Below are positions 14,361 through 14,616 of a DNA stretch of 14,616 bases, piece after piece; position 1 is the stretch's first letter, and every line of letters begins with the position of its first letter. Origin of the DNA: Candidatus Altimarinota bacterium (GTDB taxonomy: Bacteria; Patescibacteriota; Gracilibacteria; UM-FILTER-43-11); the NCBI GenBank assembly GCA_029934675.1, contig JAOZLT010000004.1, positions 1-14,616 of the forward strand, read 5' to 3'. The position numbers and the translations under genes were made by a program. The notes beneath the pieces are model-generated. The model was not told the DNA's origin, searched no databases, and saw only the letters and a program-made list of their open reading frames with translations.

Positions 14361-14389
14361 GTCTCAAGTGCGAGTGCGAGTCTCAAGTG
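14361..14389. repeat. Paired 10-bp direct repeats abutting the -35 of the dockerin gene
   Basis: GTCTCAAGTG at 14361-14370 and again at 14380-14389, separated by CGAGTGCGA. The 19-bp centre spacing is close to two helical turns and the first copy touches the -35 box, as an activator site would. It could also be simple repeat debris beside the array. Confidence 0.45.
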
Positions 14390-14406
14390 TCTATTACAAC
14401 CTTTTT

Positions 14407-14616
14407 ACTTTGAGGCTACGTTGAGGCTACCCGCTTCGCCCATCTCCGCTGAAGCTTCGATGGACTATACTTTGAGGCTACGTTGAGGCTACCCGCTTCG
14501 CCCATCTCCGCTGAAGCTTCGATGGACTATACTTTGAGGCTACGTTGAGGCTACCCGCTTCGCCCATCTCCGCTGAAGCTTCGATGGACTATACTTTGAG
14601 GCTACGTTGAGGCTAC
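14407..14616. repeat. 62-bp tandem repeat array running off the window end
   Basis: Three identical 62-bp units start at 14407, 14469 and 14531; a fourth begins at 14593 and is cut by the window end. Each unit contains TTGAGGCTAC twice (11 bp apart) and the element-C sequence (14440-14465 in unit 1). The period is not a multiple of three and there are no distinct spacers. Confidence 0.92.

Noticed and set aside
14407..14616. CRISPR array
   Set aside because: The 62-bp units are identical end to end with no variable spacers, and no cas genes are present. The left 54-bp array fails for the same reason.
1..14616. Genome-wide use of genetic code 25 (UGA = Gly)
   Set aside because: Two proteins of 1390 and 1165 residues with very many glycines contain no in-frame TGA, so UGA is not a routine glycine codon here. 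Only the GxxExxY gene hints at it.

Overview
The window reads as a surface- and secretion-focused segment of an AT-rich bacterial genome. The style suggests a Candidate Phyla Radiation / Patescibacteria organism. This rests on a pilin with a KAFTLVEL-type N-terminus and four cysteines, very long Asp/Ala/Gly/Thr-rich secreted proteins built from short shared modules, weak or absent Shine-Dalgarno sequences, and intergenic gaps packed with short repeats. There is no rRNA, tRNA or ribosomal protein gene, so the placement is inference. Both window ends lie inside tandem arrays (54-bp unit on the left, 62-bp unit on the right), as expected if this is a whole contig that broke at repeats.

Layout, left to right. 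1-157: 54-bp tandem repeats. 165-470 (-): a small stand-alone GIY-YIG nuclease-family protein. 471-1131: no convincing gene apart from a candidate promoter for the GIY-YIG gene; it holds degenerate copies of several repeat families. 1132-1626 (+): a type IV pilin-like protein whose stop codon abuts the stop of the convergent gene. 1627-5799 (-), 5912-9409 (-) and 9786-11123 (-): three secreted modular fibre-like proteins of 1390, 1165 and 445 residues that share modules with each other. 11396-11725 (+): a GxxExxY / PD-(D/E)xK-like gene with a TGA exactly where the family has a conserved glycine, flanked by repeats. 11902-11938: a hairpin terminator that works on both strands. 11965-13053 (-): a membrane-anchored cohesin-domain protein. 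13166-14308 (-): a secreted protein with four DUF4215-type Cys-rich repeats and a C-terminal dockerin. 14361-14616: promoter-proximal direct repeats followed by the 62-bp array.

Working model (inference). The cohesin protein sits in the membrane with its cohesin outside and can capture the dockerin of its neighbour, displaying the Cys-rich repeats. The three fibre proteins form other surface or secreted assemblies: shared shaft modules, a C-terminal domain common to the 1165- and 445-residue proteins, and C1q-like jelly rolls followed by short collagen-like triplets in the 1390-residue protein. The pilin adds a filament component. Dockerin and cohesin genes have matching extended -10 promoters (TTG... 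-17 bp- TGCTATAAT), suggesting parallel expression. The 445-residue fibre gene has TGTTATAAT over its first ATG, which points to a near-leaderless mRNA starting at a downstream ATG.

The most interesting items are the adjacent cohesin/dockerin pair, the in-frame TGA at a conserved glycine in the repeat-flanked GxxExxY gene, the module sharing between fibre genes, and a short repeat family found in a 5' leader, inside a signal-peptide coding region and in the right-hand array.
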